Assembly (NCBI GenBank): GCA_031549455.1
Contig: JAVBPT010000005.1
Location: forward strand, 1 to 64,000
Length of the DNA stretch: 64,000 nucleotides
Origin: JAVBPT01 sp031549455
GTDB taxonomy: Bacteria > Bacillota > Clostridia > Lachnospirales > JAKSVV01
Direction of reading: 5' to 3'
The translations under genes and the position numbers were made by a program. The notes under the pieces are model-generated. The model did not search any database and was not told the DNA's origin. It worked only from the letters and a program-made list of their open reading frames with translations. Of the stretch, positions 36,013 through 44,521 are shown one piece after another. The first letter of the stretch is position 1. Every line of letters begins with the position of its first letter.

Positions 36013-36320
36013 ATATTATTTGACATGATTCGACAAAAACCAACAAAAGGCTCAACGTCGAGTGATGACTGATGATATAATATTATTACAAGGAGCTGAA
36101 AAAGAGTGTACAGCGAAAGGATCAACACGCCGGCACACTACCTTCCGCCAGTCGCAAAATGGCAGGAACCTCAACCCAAGAGGATCAGTATGAGTAAGGA
36201 AGCCGCTATGAAGGATCAACACGTTAAAGCGCGTGGACGCGGTTCCAGAACAAAAGCAGGAACGCCTAGCGAGGCCAAATAATATTATATTCGATCTTTT
36301 CGTCACGGTGAAAAGGTCAT
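36013..36320 (+). ncRNA. Candidate structured non-coding RNA (raiA-motif-like or other)
   Basis: A strong promoter ends at 36006, and no credible coding sequence follows. Bases 36074-36087 (GATATAATATTATT) pair with 36278-36291 in a long closing stem. Inside are a hairpin with GCCA/TGGC near 36157-36174, a hairpin GGTTCC/GGAACGCC near 36240-36266, and GCCT-AGCG-AGGC near 36264-36275. A 13-base direct repeat AAGGATCAACACG occurs at 36117 and 36211. A further hairpin GATCTTTTC/GAAAAGGTC (36293-36318) may end the transcript. The size and multi-hairpin plan recall the raiA-motif RNA of Clostridia, but I could not confirm the family; 6S RNA is less likely. Confidence 0.65.
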
Positions 36321-36321
36321 A

Positions 36322-36373
36322 AATTAAAAAAAGAGGAGTGCGCTCTCTACTGAGGGCCCTCCCCTTTTTTATA
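36322..36373 (-). terminator. Terminator of the Cys/His-rich gene (minus strand)
   Basis: On the minus strand AAAAAAGGGGAGGG pairs with the later CACTCCTCTTTTTT (one G-T pair and one mismatch), ending in a T run, directly after the stop codon at 36374. Confidence 0.65.
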
Positions 36374-36535
36374 CTAACAACAATGTCTGTGATGACGTTT
36401 GTGATGTCTATGATGACGTCTGCAACAACAATCCCTTTCGCAGCAGTCATTGTCTCTTCTACAACAGTCGTCTTCTCTTCTAACCCACATGCATCTGCAT
36501 TCATCAAAATCGCATCCATTATTACATCTAAACAT
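36374..36535 (-). CDS. Tiny Cys/His-rich protein (53 residues)
   Basis: ATG at 36535 follows AGAGGTG with a five-base spacing. The 53-residue product begins MFRCNNGCDFDECRCMWVRR and ends HHRHHKRHHRHCC. It holds 13 cysteines, mostly in CC or CCC groups, and seven histidines in the last 13 residues. Such a composition suggests dense metal binding (metallothionein-like) or a cross-linked structural peptide such as a spore-coat component. No signal peptide. I recognise no family. A terminator-like hairpin follows. Its neighbour on the other strand is the candidate RNA. Confidence 0.75.
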   Translation of the reverse strand: MFRCNNGCDFDECRCMWVRREDDCCRRDNDCCERDCCCRRHHRHHKRHHRHCC

Positions 36536-36599
36536 ATAATCACCTCTATTCGTTTTCGAGCTAGCTTGGTGAAAACTACTAACTTCAAAAATACAGATC

Positions 36600-36814
36600 T
36601 TATTTATAATTTGATTTAAAAATTACCATATCTTATCTATTTATCGCTACTTTCAGTTTTTTAACTGATTAGGGTAAGAGTAGGTCACCTTGCCCCTCTA
36701 ATATTTTATAATAAACTATATGCCCCAAAATAAAACTAGTTACAGCTTTTTGCAAATAAGATACAAACAGATCATAAAAGGTCAAAAAGTGTCGATCACT
36801 TCTTAAAATAATAA
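36600..36814. other. AT-rich gap before lgt promoter
   Basis: About 215 bases without an open reading frame or obvious hairpin, presumably holding the promoter of the divergent Cys/His-rich gene. Confidence 0.3.
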
Positions 36815-36843
36815 TTGAAAATAATAGATATAAATGTTAGAAT
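36815..36843 (+). promoter_or_regulatory. Probable promoter of lgt
   Basis: TTGAAA (36815-36820), 17 bases, TAGAAT (36838-36843). The following leader of about 85 bases has a closing stem ATATCG (36864-36869) with CGATAT (36913-36918) around a purine-rich core. Confidence 0.6.
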
Positions 36844-36935
36844 ATTATTATAAAGGCAAAAAAATATCGAAACTTGCGACGAATCAGGGCTAAGCTTGCT
36901 AAAAACAAAGGGCGATATAGAGTATAGGAGTGAAA

Positions 36936-37784
36936 ATGGCACCGCAAATTTATTTTCCGAATCTTAATCTGAAGTTTAATGTTGGCAATGTGGCATTTGA
37001 AGTGATGGGCATCAAAGTGTATTATTATGGTCTACTGATCGCGTTCTCAATTCTTCTTGGATACATTTTATTAGAAAATAAGCTCAAGAAGAGAGGAGAA
37101 AAGATAGAGGATTATGTAAACTATATTATTACAGTAATATTCATGTCAATCGTGGGGGCAAGAGCCTATTATGTTCTCTTCTCCTGGGACTATTATAGTC
37201 AACATAAGCTTCAGATCTTCAATCTTCGAAACGGGGGCATTGCAATCTATGGAGCCATCTTAGCAGCTATTCTTACGACCATTGTATACTGCAGGATTAA
37301 AAAAATCCAATTTCTAAGCTTTGCGGATACGCTGGCACCCTACTTGGTGCTTGGTCAGGCGATCGGAAGATGGGGCAACTTCTTTAATAAAGAAGCGTTT
37401 GGAGGGTACACAGACAACCTAGTTGCCATGGCAATCCGAAGCGATGTTGCGGGATATATGGAACATGTAACGCATGTGCGGTACTTTGATCAAGATTACA
37501 TACAGGTGCATCCAACCTTTTTGTATGAATCCATCGCCTGCTTCTTGATATTTGCACTTCTTGTAAACTGCAAACAAAAAATGGATGGTCAGGTTGTACT
37601 CAGTTATCTATTCTTTTATTCGCTGGCTCGGTTTTTTATTGAGGGATTAAGAGTAGACCAATTACAAGTACAACATTATCCGATTTCACAAATTGTGGCT
37701 ATTTTATTAATGCTGATTAGTTCAACTTTATACCTATGGGAAAGGAGGAAAGCATGGAAAAAGAAAGAAGAAACCAAATCCTAG
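36936..37784 (+). CDS. lgt: Prolipoprotein diacylglyceryl transferase Lgt
   Basis: A 282-residue polytopic membrane enzyme that transfers diacylglycerol to the lipobox cysteine of prelipoproteins. It has the family region LRNGGIAIYGAILAA, the Lgt signature LGQAIGRWGNFFNKEAFG, and the later segments HPTFLYESIACF and RFFIEGLRVDQL. The ATG at 36936 is six bases after AGGAG; an in-frame GTG lies two codons earlier. The Spo0E-like gene starts inside its end. Confidence 0.95.
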   Translation: MAPQIYFPNLNLKFNVGNVAFEVMGIKVYYYGLLIAFSILLGYILLENKLKKRGEKIEDYVNYIITVIFMSIVGARAYYVLFSWDYYSQHKLQIFNLRNGGIAIYGAILAAILTTIVYCRIKKIQFLSFADTLAPYLVLGQAIGRWGNFFNKEAFGGYTDNLVAMAIRSDVAGYMEHVTHVRYFDQDYIQVHPTFLYESIACFLIFALLVNCKQKMDGQVVLSYLFFYSLARFFIEGLRVDQLQVQHYPISQIVAILLMLISSTLYLWERRKAWKKKEETKS

Positions 37785-37921
37785 AAATGCAAGAAATGAA
37801 GAAACAACTTAACTGTATGGTGGTAGAAAATAAAGACTATCAAGAAATCTACGACATCAGTGTAAAGCTAGATCAACTGATTATGGCATACTATGACAAA
37901 AAGCTTAAAAAAACAGTATGA
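37754..37921 (+). CDS. Spo0E-like aspartyl-phosphate phosphatase family protein
   Basis: A 55-residue helical protein starting at ATG 37754 with GGAGG upstream, within the lgt end. Two helices are predicted. The second holds the Spo0E signature S.KLDQLI followed by MAYY. Members dephosphorylate Spo0A-P or related response regulators and so delay sporulation. The stop overlaps folD (ATGA). Confidence 0.85.
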   Translation: MEKERRNQILEMQEMKKQLNCMVVENKDYQEIYDISVKLDQLIMAYYDKKLKKTV

Positions 37922-38760
37922 TCATAATAGATGGAAAGAGTACAGCTGAAAAAATAAAAAGCAAGTTGAAAATGGAAGTTGAGCGCATTAAGAAAAATGG
38001 AGTTTGTATAAAACTAGTTGTTGTACTTGTTGGAGAGGACTACGCCTCTCAAAAATATGTTGCAAGCAAAGAAAAGGCTTGTCTTGAGGTGGGGATCGAG
38101 TCAGAAGTGTATCGTCTAAGGGAAACAACCACAGAAGAAGAGCTTATAGAACTCATTCAGAAGCTAAATCGGGATGATGCTGTCACGGGAATCCTGGTGC
38201 AGTTACCATTACCAAAACAAATACGGGAAATAGAAATCATGAAAAAAATGGATCCCCAAAAAGATGTGGATGGCTTTCATCCAGAAAATGTTGGATTATT
38301 ACATCTTGGCATGCCGTATATGATTCCATGTACACCTCTTGGAATTGTACATTTATTAGAGGAATATCAGATTCAGATAGAGGGAAAAAACTGTGTGATT
38401 CTTGGGAGGAGCAATATTGTTGGAAAGCCAATGGCATCGCTACTCATCGGGAAGAATGGGACTGTCACGGTTTGTCATTCCAAAACCAAGAATCTAGAAG
38501 AGGTGACGAGGGAGGCAGATATCTTGATTGCGGCGATTGGGAAACCAAGGTTTGTAAAGAAAGAAATGGTTCGCCAAGATGCTGTATTAATCGATGTGGG
38601 AATAAACAAAAATGAAGAGGGGAAGACTTGCGGGGATGTTGACTTTGAGGACTGTAGCCAGAAGGCTTCCCATATTTCCAAAGTACCTGGGGGAGTGGGA
38701 CCGATGACGATTGTCACCCTCCTTGAAAACTGTGTTGAGATCGCAAAAAGAAGTGTATAA
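37918..38760 (+). CDS. folD: Methylenetetrahydrofolate dehydrogenase/cyclohydrolase FolD
   Basis: A 280-residue bifunctional enzyme with YVASKEKACLEVGI (catalytic lysine region), GILVQLPLPK, KDVDGFHPENVG, the Rossmann segment VILGRSNIVGKPMASLL and C-terminal KVPGGVGPMTIVTLLEN. It interconverts methylene- and formyl-tetrahydrofolate in one-carbon metabolism. The start is coupled to the Spo0E-like gene. Confidence 0.97.
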   Translation: MIIIDGKSTAEKIKSKLKMEVERIKKNGVCIKLVVVLVGEDYASQKYVASKEKACLEVGIESEVYRLRETTTEEELIELIQKLNRDDAVTGILVQLPLPKQIREIEIMKKMDPQKDVDGFHPENVGLLHLGMPYMIPCTPLGIVHLLEEYQIQIEGKNCVILGRSNIVGKPMASLLIGKNGTVTVCHSKTKNLEEVTREADILIAAIGKPRFVKKEMVRQDAVLIDVGINKNEEGKTCGDVDFEDCSQKASHISKVPGGVGPMTIVTLLENCVEIAKRSV

Positions 38761-38771
38761 CTTCTTTTTTT
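38745..38771 (+). terminator. Intrinsic terminator at folD end
   Basis: AAAAAGAAGT (38745-38754) pairs perfectly with ACTTCTTTTT (38760-38769); the folD stop codon lies in the loop. Confidence 0.9.
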
Positions 38772-38807
38772 GATCATATTTTAACACGGTTTTGGAACAA
38801 TAAAAAG

Positions 38808-39446
38808 ATGATAAAAGAATTAAAACAAGAAGCCAAAAATCGCTTGCAGGATAAATGGAATAAATGCGCCTTCTTTGGGTTGCTTCACTTCCTTTTCAAC
38901 TCCATTTTGCTGATCTCGGTTATGAAGCTGGTAATGGACCTAATCGACATTGATAACCTCTTTCTGTCTATTGGGATAGAAGCACCTGTGACCTTATATA
39001 TTTTTAACATTTTCACATCTGTGACGGACTTTGGCTATGCAAAATTTTTGATGAACATAGCGCAAAAAAGAGAAAGGTTTAGCGATCTTTTTTATCCATT
39101 TAGAAGTATAAGATTGCTGTATAAACTGATACTATTAGAAATATATAAACAAACCAAAATCTTTTTATACAGCCTGCTTTTTTTGGTTCCGGGAATCATG
39201 TCAAAAATCAAATTTGAACTGATACACTATTGTATGGTTCAAAATGAAACCCTTTCTTTCTTTGAAATTCTTCGTTTGAACAAAAAGATTACAAAGGGAG
39301 AGACATTCCGTTTGATTAAAATTTTGATCAGTTTTATTCCGATCTACTTACTCACCTTATTTAGCTTTGGGATTCTTGGGTTTTGGTTAGAACATTATAT
39401 AAAAATGACACTGTTGGTTTATTATGAAAAATTAAGAACCAATTGA
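38808..39446 (+). CDS. DUF975 family membrane protein
   Basis: A 212-residue protein beginning IKELKQEAKNRLQDKWNK, the typical DUF975 amphipathic start. About five hydrophobic segments follow. The middle LLFLVPGIMSKIKFELIHYCMVQNETLSFFEILRLNKKITKG corresponds to the family core (LL.IPGI..s..Y). Function unknown. No strong ribosome site is seen. Confidence 0.8.
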   Translation: MIKELKQEAKNRLQDKWNKCAFFGLLHFLFNSILLISVMKLVMDLIDIDNLFLSIGIEAPVTLYIFNIFTSVTDFGYAKFLMNIAQKRERFSDLFYPFRSIRLLYKLILLEIYKQTKIFLYSLLFLVPGIMSKIKFELIHYCMVQNETLSFFEILRLNKKITKGETFRLIKILISFIPIYLLTLFSFGILGFWLEHYIKMTLLVYYEKLRTN

Positions 39447-39492
39447 CTTTATAAAGTTTTTTGATAATATTAAATTAATGGAGGGATGTAAA

Positions 39493-40884
39493 ATGATCTA
39501 CAAAAGAGAAAATGGATATAAAAATCTGGACAAAAAAAGAATGAAGGAAATCTTTGATTTTGCGGAAGACTATAAAAAGTTTTTGGACAAAGGAAAGACG
39601 GAACGAGAAGTGACCATGCAAATGGAGGCTTTTGCTAAAAAGGCGGGCTTTAAGCCAGCAGAAAGTTATAAAAAACTAAAGGCGGGAGACAAGGTTTATT
39701 ATATTAACCGGGAAAAGAATATTGTGCTTGCGGTGATCGGAAAGCAAGAGATCGAAGAAGGAGCAAACTTTATTGTGGCGCACATTGACTCTCCAAGACT
39801 GGATTTAAAGCAAAATCCACTTTTTGAAGACTCAGAATATGCCATGATGAAAACCCATTACTATGGCGGCATCAAGAAATATCAATGGGGATCGATTCCG
39901 CTTGCCATGCACGGAGTGGTTATTCTAAAGAACGGAGATAAGCTGGATTTGTCAATCGGAGAGGATGAGGACGAACCCATCTTCATGATTCCAGATCTGT
40001 TACCACACCTTGATAAAAACGTACAAAGAGAAAGAAAATCCGAGGATGTTTTAAAGGGTGAAGAGCTTAAGATCATAGTGGGTGCAATACCAGCCACCAT
40101 CAAGGATAAAGAGGTAAAGGATCTTGTAAAATATGCAATTGTGGAAAAACTAAATAAGGACTATGGCATTGATGAAGAAGATCTCTTTACAGCAGAGCTT
40201 GAACTTGTACCCGCACATAAAGCAAAGGATGTGGGGTTTGACCGAGCATTGATCGCAGCTTATGGGCATGACGACCGTGTTTGTAGTTACTCTGCTGCCA
40301 TGGCCATCATGGATCTTAAAGAGATTCCTCAAAAAACACTCATTTGCTATCTAGCCGATAAAGAAGAGATTGGTTCAACAGGTGGAACGGGACTGGAGTC
40401 CAGATATTTGGAGTTTTTTATGTCGGATCTCATCACAAAACTTTCGAGTAAGGACGTTTACACGACGCTAACCAAATGTTTATGGAATTCAAAGTCCATT
40501 TCATCAGATGTGGATGCGGGGTTCCATCCCATTTTTAAAGAGGTGCATGATGAACAAAACGCCTCCAAGCTCTCATATGGAATCACACTGGTGAAGTTCA
40601 CCGGCGCTAGAGGGAAAGCGGGATCAAATGATGCCGATGCCGAATACATCTCGGAAATTAGGACTTTGTTTAATAAAAACAATATCAAATGGCAGGTCTC
40701 TGAGCTTGGTAAAGTAGACGAAGGTGGCGGTGGAACCGTTGCCAAGTTTCTTGCAAACTATGGCATCAAGACAGTGGATGCAGGACTTGCGGTACTCGGA
40801 ATGCACTCACCCAATGAGGTGATTTCGAAATATGATTTATATGAAATTTACAAAGCCTATAAAGTGTTTTTAATGGGCGTATAA
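39493..40884 (+). CDS. M18 family aminopeptidase
   Basis: A 463-residue zinc aminopeptidase starting at ATG 39493, eight bases after GGAGGG. It shows the metal-site segments FIVAHIDSPRLDLK, YGHDDRVCSYSAAMAI, ADKEEIGSTGGTG and the C-terminal GMHSPNEVISKYDLYEIYKAY. It removes N-terminal residues (often Asp/Glu or Leu) from peptides in the cytoplasm. Confidence 0.95.
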   Translation: MIYKRENGYKNLDKKRMKEIFDFAEDYKKFLDKGKTEREVTMQMEAFAKKAGFKPAESYKKLKAGDKVYYINREKNIVLAVIGKQEIEEGANFIVAHIDSPRLDLKQNPLFEDSEYAMMKTHYYGGIKKYQWGSIPLAMHGVVILKNGDKLDLSIGEDEDEPIFMIPDLLPHLDKNVQRERKSEDVLKGEELKIIVGAIPATIKDKEVKDLVKYAIVEKLNKDYGIDEEDLFTAELELVPAHKAKDVGFDRALIAAYGHDDRVCSYSAAMAIMDLKEIPQKTLICYLADKEEIGSTGGTGLESRYLEFFMSDLITKLSSKDVYTTLTKCLWNSKSISSDVDAGFHPIFKEVHDEQNASKLSYGITLVKFTGARGKAGSNDADAEYISEIRTLFNKNNIKWQVSELGKVDEGGGGTVAKFLANYGIKTVDAGLAVLGMHSPNEVISKYDLYEIYKAYKVFLMGV

Positions 40885-40903
40885 AAGAAGTTGGAGTAAT
40901 AGA

Positions 40904-41314
40904 ATGAAAGAGATGTTGAAAGATTTTAAGAAATTTGCGATCAAGGGAAACATCATTGACTTATCTGTGGGAGTGATCATCGGGACAGCCTTTGGAAAAA
41001 TTACCGCATCACTTGTAAATGATATCATCATGCCGATACTAAGTCTTGTGATTGGGCGGATCAATCTGACCACCCTAAGCTTTATATTGGTGCACGAGAT
41101 AGAAGGAAGGGATGCGGTGACGCTAAAGTACGGAAATTTTATACAAATGATTTTAGAGTTTCTGATTATATCTTTCTCAATCTTCTTACTTTTAAAGTAT
41201 TTGAATAAGGTAAGAAGCAAGATTGAGGTGGTGGAGGAGAAAAAAGCGGAGTTGCCACCAGCGGATGTGAGACTATTGACAGAGATCCGAGATATTTTAA
41301 AAGAAAAAAAATAG
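40904..41314 (+). CDS. mscL: Large-conductance mechanosensitive channel MscL
   Basis: A 136-residue protein with the MscL start FKKFAIKGNIIDLSVGVIIGTAFGKITASLVNDIIMPILS, a second membrane helix (ILEFLIISFSIFLLL) and a C-terminal bundle LLTEIRDILKEK. It opens on membrane tension to release solutes during osmotic downshock. Normal length. Confidence 0.96.
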   Translation: MKEMLKDFKKFAIKGNIIDLSVGVIIGTAFGKITASLVNDIIMPILSLVIGRINLTTLSFILVHEIEGRDAVTLKYGNFIQMILEFLIISFSIFLLLKYLNKVRSKIEVVEEKKAELPPADVRLLTEIRDILKEKK

Positions 41315-41351
41315 AAATAAGCCGGCAAAAGTAGATTTTGCCGGCTTATTT
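41315..41351 (+). terminator. Intrinsic terminator after mscL
   Basis: A perfect 16-bp stem AAATAAGCCGGCAAAA / TTTTGCCGGCTTATTT with a five-base loop, followed by CTTTCT. Confidence 0.92.
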
Positions 41352-41455
41352 CTTTCTATTTGATCATTCTTTGTCAATACCAAATGAGGTTTTACATAAA
41401 GGACTAGCATTTTTTTCCAAACTCTGATATAATGATGGCAGATTGGAGTCTTTGC

Positions 41456-43147
41456 ATGGAAAAGCTACTAAAAGGGATGATTTATTATATGGTATGCTAT
41501 CTTGGCTTTAGCATTCTTTTTAGTCTGCTCTATTTATCAAAAGAGACCATTCATATCGTGCCGATTTACCCAGAGAGTCTTGCTTTTTGGGTTTATATTT
41601 CCTTATCCACTCTGGCTTTATGTATCATTCTGTTGAATAGGAAAACCAGACTGGGAGAGGCAGTCAGAGAGGATTTTATCAAAATTAAGCCTTTTGTCAA
41701 TTCACTGGACATCAACCACCTAAAGCTAATGGATTATCATGTGATTCATTATAGAAAAGGACTTGAAGTGGGGCTTATTAAAATCAAAGAGAAGGTGAAG
41801 AAAATTTATATCGATCTAAAAGCCAGAAACATAAGCAGTGTTTTTGTGTTTGAAGACGAAAAAAACCAGTTTTTCGATCGGATGAAGAGAAGTCTGACTC
41901 TCCCGAACTCAAGTAGTTTCATTATCTCAAAGGGGAGAAAATTTTCTGAATCAGAAGAGGAGGAGTGGAAGAAAGAGGGATTCGATCTTTACCATATCAA
42001 TCTCAAAGAGGGCTTTCCGGAGTATAGCATCGACATTTTGAGTTATATAAATACCTATGAAGAAGTGGAAGTCTTTGCGAGAAAAATCTTACTCTTTTCG
42101 GAGAATTCAGAGATCAGCTTTAGAGAGGATACCATCAAACTACTTATGGCGTGTGTGTTTCTCGTAAAAAGCAATCCACAGGAGGAAAAAAGAACCATTG
42201 AGCAAGTAAAGAGACTGATTGAGAATGCGAGTGCCGCCGAAATAAGACAAAAAATCAAGATCTCAAATACAGGGTTTGAAATCTTAGAGACAATGGAAAA
42301 TAGGGATGACGAGAGGATTTTAGAGTTTCTCCATTTTGCGAAAAGATCACTTGAAAGAGTAAATTGTGGCCTCTTTCAAAAAGGAGAAAAAGAACTCAAC
42401 CTGGATGTTTTTAAATCCAACCCTTCTATCTGTCTGATACAGGCCGGGGAAGAAAACAGTTTAGAAGTAGAATTGCTACTAGATCTAATTTATAATTATT
42501 CAAAACAGGTGTATGACATCGTGAACCGAGATCATAGCATTTACATCAACGTGATGATAGAAGACTTAAGTCTTTATCAGACCATGAATGCACTGGAGGA
42601 GCATCTGATCGCGGCATCCGTATACAAAATCTTCTATTTAATTGGAGTTCAAAATACAATAGCGTATGAACCTAAATATAAAAAGGAGATATTGGAAAAT
42701 GTAGGAGCAAAACTATTCTTCTCTATCTCAAACAAGCGAACCGAGATGATTCTAAAAGGAGAACTTCAGGCAGATGATAAGAAGCTTGAGAAATTATATA
42801 CCAAACTCGATACCAGCAAAGTACTTGTATTGCTTAACAAAGAAGAATATTTTGTGGTTACAAAATATGACTTTAATGTTGAAAAAATTAAAAATTATAA
42901 TATTATAAAAGAAGAGAACGAATTTATTAATAATTTGGCCAACCTGGATCAAAAAATAGATGTAAAGTATGTGGAAGAACCAGTTGAAAAAAAGGAACTA
43001 AAGCTAGAAGTAACAAAGGAAGAAAAGGAATTTATCTCGAGCCTTTTAAAAGAGAAAGCGGAAGAGACGGCTGTGGTAGTGGAAAAAAAACCAGAGGGAC
43101 ACATGCTTTTCAATCAATTGGTTGATATAAAAAGAGGGAACGGCTAA
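41456..43147 (+). CDS. VirD4/TraG-like membrane protein lacking a Walker A motif
   Basis: A 563-residue protein starting at ATG 41456 with TTGGAG upstream. Two N-terminal membrane helices are followed by a large cytoplasmic part. The pattern SIDILSYINTYEEVEVFARKIL, INVMIEDLSLY and LIGVQNTIAYEPKYKKEILENVGAKLFFSISNKRTEM resembles type IV coupling proteins. No GxxGxGKS/T loop is visible, and the Walker B position reads IEDLS instead of a DE pair, so ATPase activity is doubtful. The acidic, lysine-rich tail is repetitive (VEEPVEKKELK). No conjugation genes are nearby; murD follows after 13 bases. Confidence 0.7.
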   Translation: MEKLLKGMIYYMVCYLGFSILFSLLYLSKETIHIVPIYPESLAFWVYISLSTLALCIILLNRKTRLGEAVREDFIKIKPFVNSLDINHLKLMDYHVIHYRKGLEVGLIKIKEKVKKIYIDLKARNISSVFVFEDEKNQFFDRMKRSLTLPNSSSFIISKGRKFSESEEEEWKKEGFDLYHINLKEGFPEYSIDILSYINTYEEVEVFARKILLFSENSEISFREDTIKLLMACVFLVKSNPQEEKRTIEQVKRLIENASAAEIRQKIKISNTGFEILETMENRDDERILEFLHFAKRSLERVNCGLFQKGEKELNLDVFKSNPSICLIQAGEENSLEVELLLDLIYNYSKQVYDIVNRDHSIYINVMIEDLSLYQTMNALEEHLIAASVYKIFYLIGVQNTIAYEPKYKKEILENVGAKLFFSISNKRTEMILKGELQADDKKLEKLYTKLDTSKVLVLLNKEEYFVVTKYDFNVEKIKNYNIIKEENEFINNLANLDQKIDVKYVEEPVEKKELKLEVTKEEKEFISSLLKEKAEETAVVVEKKPEGHMLFNQLVDIKRGNG

Positions 43148-43160
43148 GAAAGTTGGGTTA

Positions 43161-44513
43161 ATGATAGAGAAAAAAATTTTGGTGATTGGGGCAGCCAGAA
43201 GTGGGATTGCACTTAGTAACACGCTTATAAAAATGGATAAAGAAGTAACCTTATATGATCATACAGAGAATTTAAATGAAGAAGAGATTAGAGCACAACT
43301 AGAAGAGGGTGTTCGGTTTTTACATGGGCAGACGGTAGAGGTCTCCTCGCTCCTTGATGAAACACAAGTGATTGCCTTAAGTCCAGGCGTTCCAACCGAT
43401 TTGGATTTTTTGGAGGTTGCAAGGACGAAAAGGATCAAGATCTTGGGAGAGATTGAGATCAACTATGATCTTTGCAAACCAAAAGAGAAGATCATCGGTA
43501 TCACTGGAACAAATGGAAAAACCACCACCACCACACTTGTGTATGAGATTGTAAAAGCGTTTGATGTGAACACACTTGCGCTTGGTAATATTGGGACGCC
43601 CTTTTCAAAAGAGGTGCTTGGGGTAGAAAGTGAAAACATTGTTCTTGAGCTTAGTAGCTTTCAGCTTGAGACCATTGACCAATTTAGGCCTCATGTGAGT
43701 GCGGTTTTAAATATTACACCAGATCATTTGGATCGTCATAAAACAATGGAAAAGTATATCCAGGCCAAGGAAAATATCTTTAAAAATCAGACCGCGGAGG
43801 ATACACTAGTTTTAAACTTTGACGATGAGGTCACAAGAGGGATGAGGGATAAAACAGAGGCAAAGGTGCTTTTCTTCTCCTCGAAGCAGAGCTTAGAACG
43901 GGGGGCGTTTTTAAGGGGAGAAGAGATCGTATTAAAAGACGGAGAAATGGAAGAGGCGATTTGTCACATGCAAGATTTGCAGATTATCGGTATGCACAAT
44001 GTTGAAAATGCGATGGCGGCAGTTTTAATTACGCATGCTTACGGTGTGCCTATTGAGATCATTAGAGAGGTGCTCATTCGTTTTCAGCCTGTTGAGCATA
44101 GGATAGAATATGTCCGCACGCTAGATGGGGTAAAATATTATAATGATTCAAAAGGCACCAATCCGGATTCATCCATCAAAGCGATTCGAGCGATGAAGGG
44201 GGAAACGATCATCATCATCGGGGGCTATGATAAGAAAATTAGCTTTGATGAATTTGTATCAGCGTTTTCTGGGAAAGTAAAACTTGCCATTATTATCGGT
44301 CAGGTACGAGATCAACTGGTTGAGACTTGTAACCGTCTGGGTTTTACGAATTATGTCTGTAAGGACACCTTTCCCGAGGCAGTTTTATGTGCCCACGCCC
44401 ACGCAAAAGAAGGGGATCATGTTTTGCTATCGCCTGCCTGTGCGTCATGGGGAATGTTTAACAACTACGAAGAGAGGGGAAAGCAGTTTAAGGAGCTTGT
44501 GAATAAGCTGTAG
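43161..44513 (+). CDS. murD: Canonical UDP-MurNAc-L-alanine:D-glutamate ligase MurD
   Basis: A 450-residue Mur ligase. It has GAARSGIAL at the N terminus, SPGVPTDLDF, the ATP loop GITGTNGKTTT (about 115), the LELSSFQLETI and NITPDHLDRH motifs, the D-Glu and ATP loop NDSKGTNPDSS and the C-terminal SPACASWGMFNNYEERG. These match classical D-Glu-adding MurD, in contrast to the divergent ligase at 2985. It probably shares a transcript with the upstream VirD4-like gene and downstream cca. Confidence 0.95.
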   Translation: MIEKKILVIGAARSGIALSNTLIKMDKEVTLYDHTENLNEEEIRAQLEEGVRFLHGQTVEVSSLLDETQVIALSPGVPTDLDFLEVARTKRIKILGEIEINYDLCKPKEKIIGITGTNGKTTTTTLVYEIVKAFDVNTLALGNIGTPFSKEVLGVESENIVLELSSFQLETIDQFRPHVSAVLNITPDHLDRHKTMEKYIQAKENIFKNQTAEDTLVLNFDDEVTRGMRDKTEAKVLFFSSKQSLERGAFLRGEEIVLKDGEMEEAICHMQDLQIIGMHNVENAMAAVLITHAYGVPIEIIREVLIRFQPVEHRIEYVRTLDGVKYYNDSKGTNPDSSIKAIRAMKGETIIIIGGYDKKISFDEFVSAFSGKVKLAIIIGQVRDQLVETCNRLGFTNYVCKDTFPEAVLCAHAHAKEGDHVLLSPACASWGMFNNYEERGKQFKELVNKL

Positions 44514-44521
44514 AGGTGGAT

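Noticed and set aside
35978..36320. 6S RNA as the identity of the candidate RNA
   Set aside because: The multi-hairpin plan with internal direct repeats does not look like one long hairpin with a central bubble; not excluded without a model search.
36052..36588. 178-residue minus-strand frame
   Set aside because: It runs through the candidate RNA and lacks a ribosome site. The 53-residue Cys/His-rich frame overlapping it has a proper start, stop and terminator.
41456..43147. Conjugative element suggested by the VirD4-like gene
   Set aside because: No relaxase, integrase, attachment repeats or other transfer genes nearby, and the P-loop is missing.
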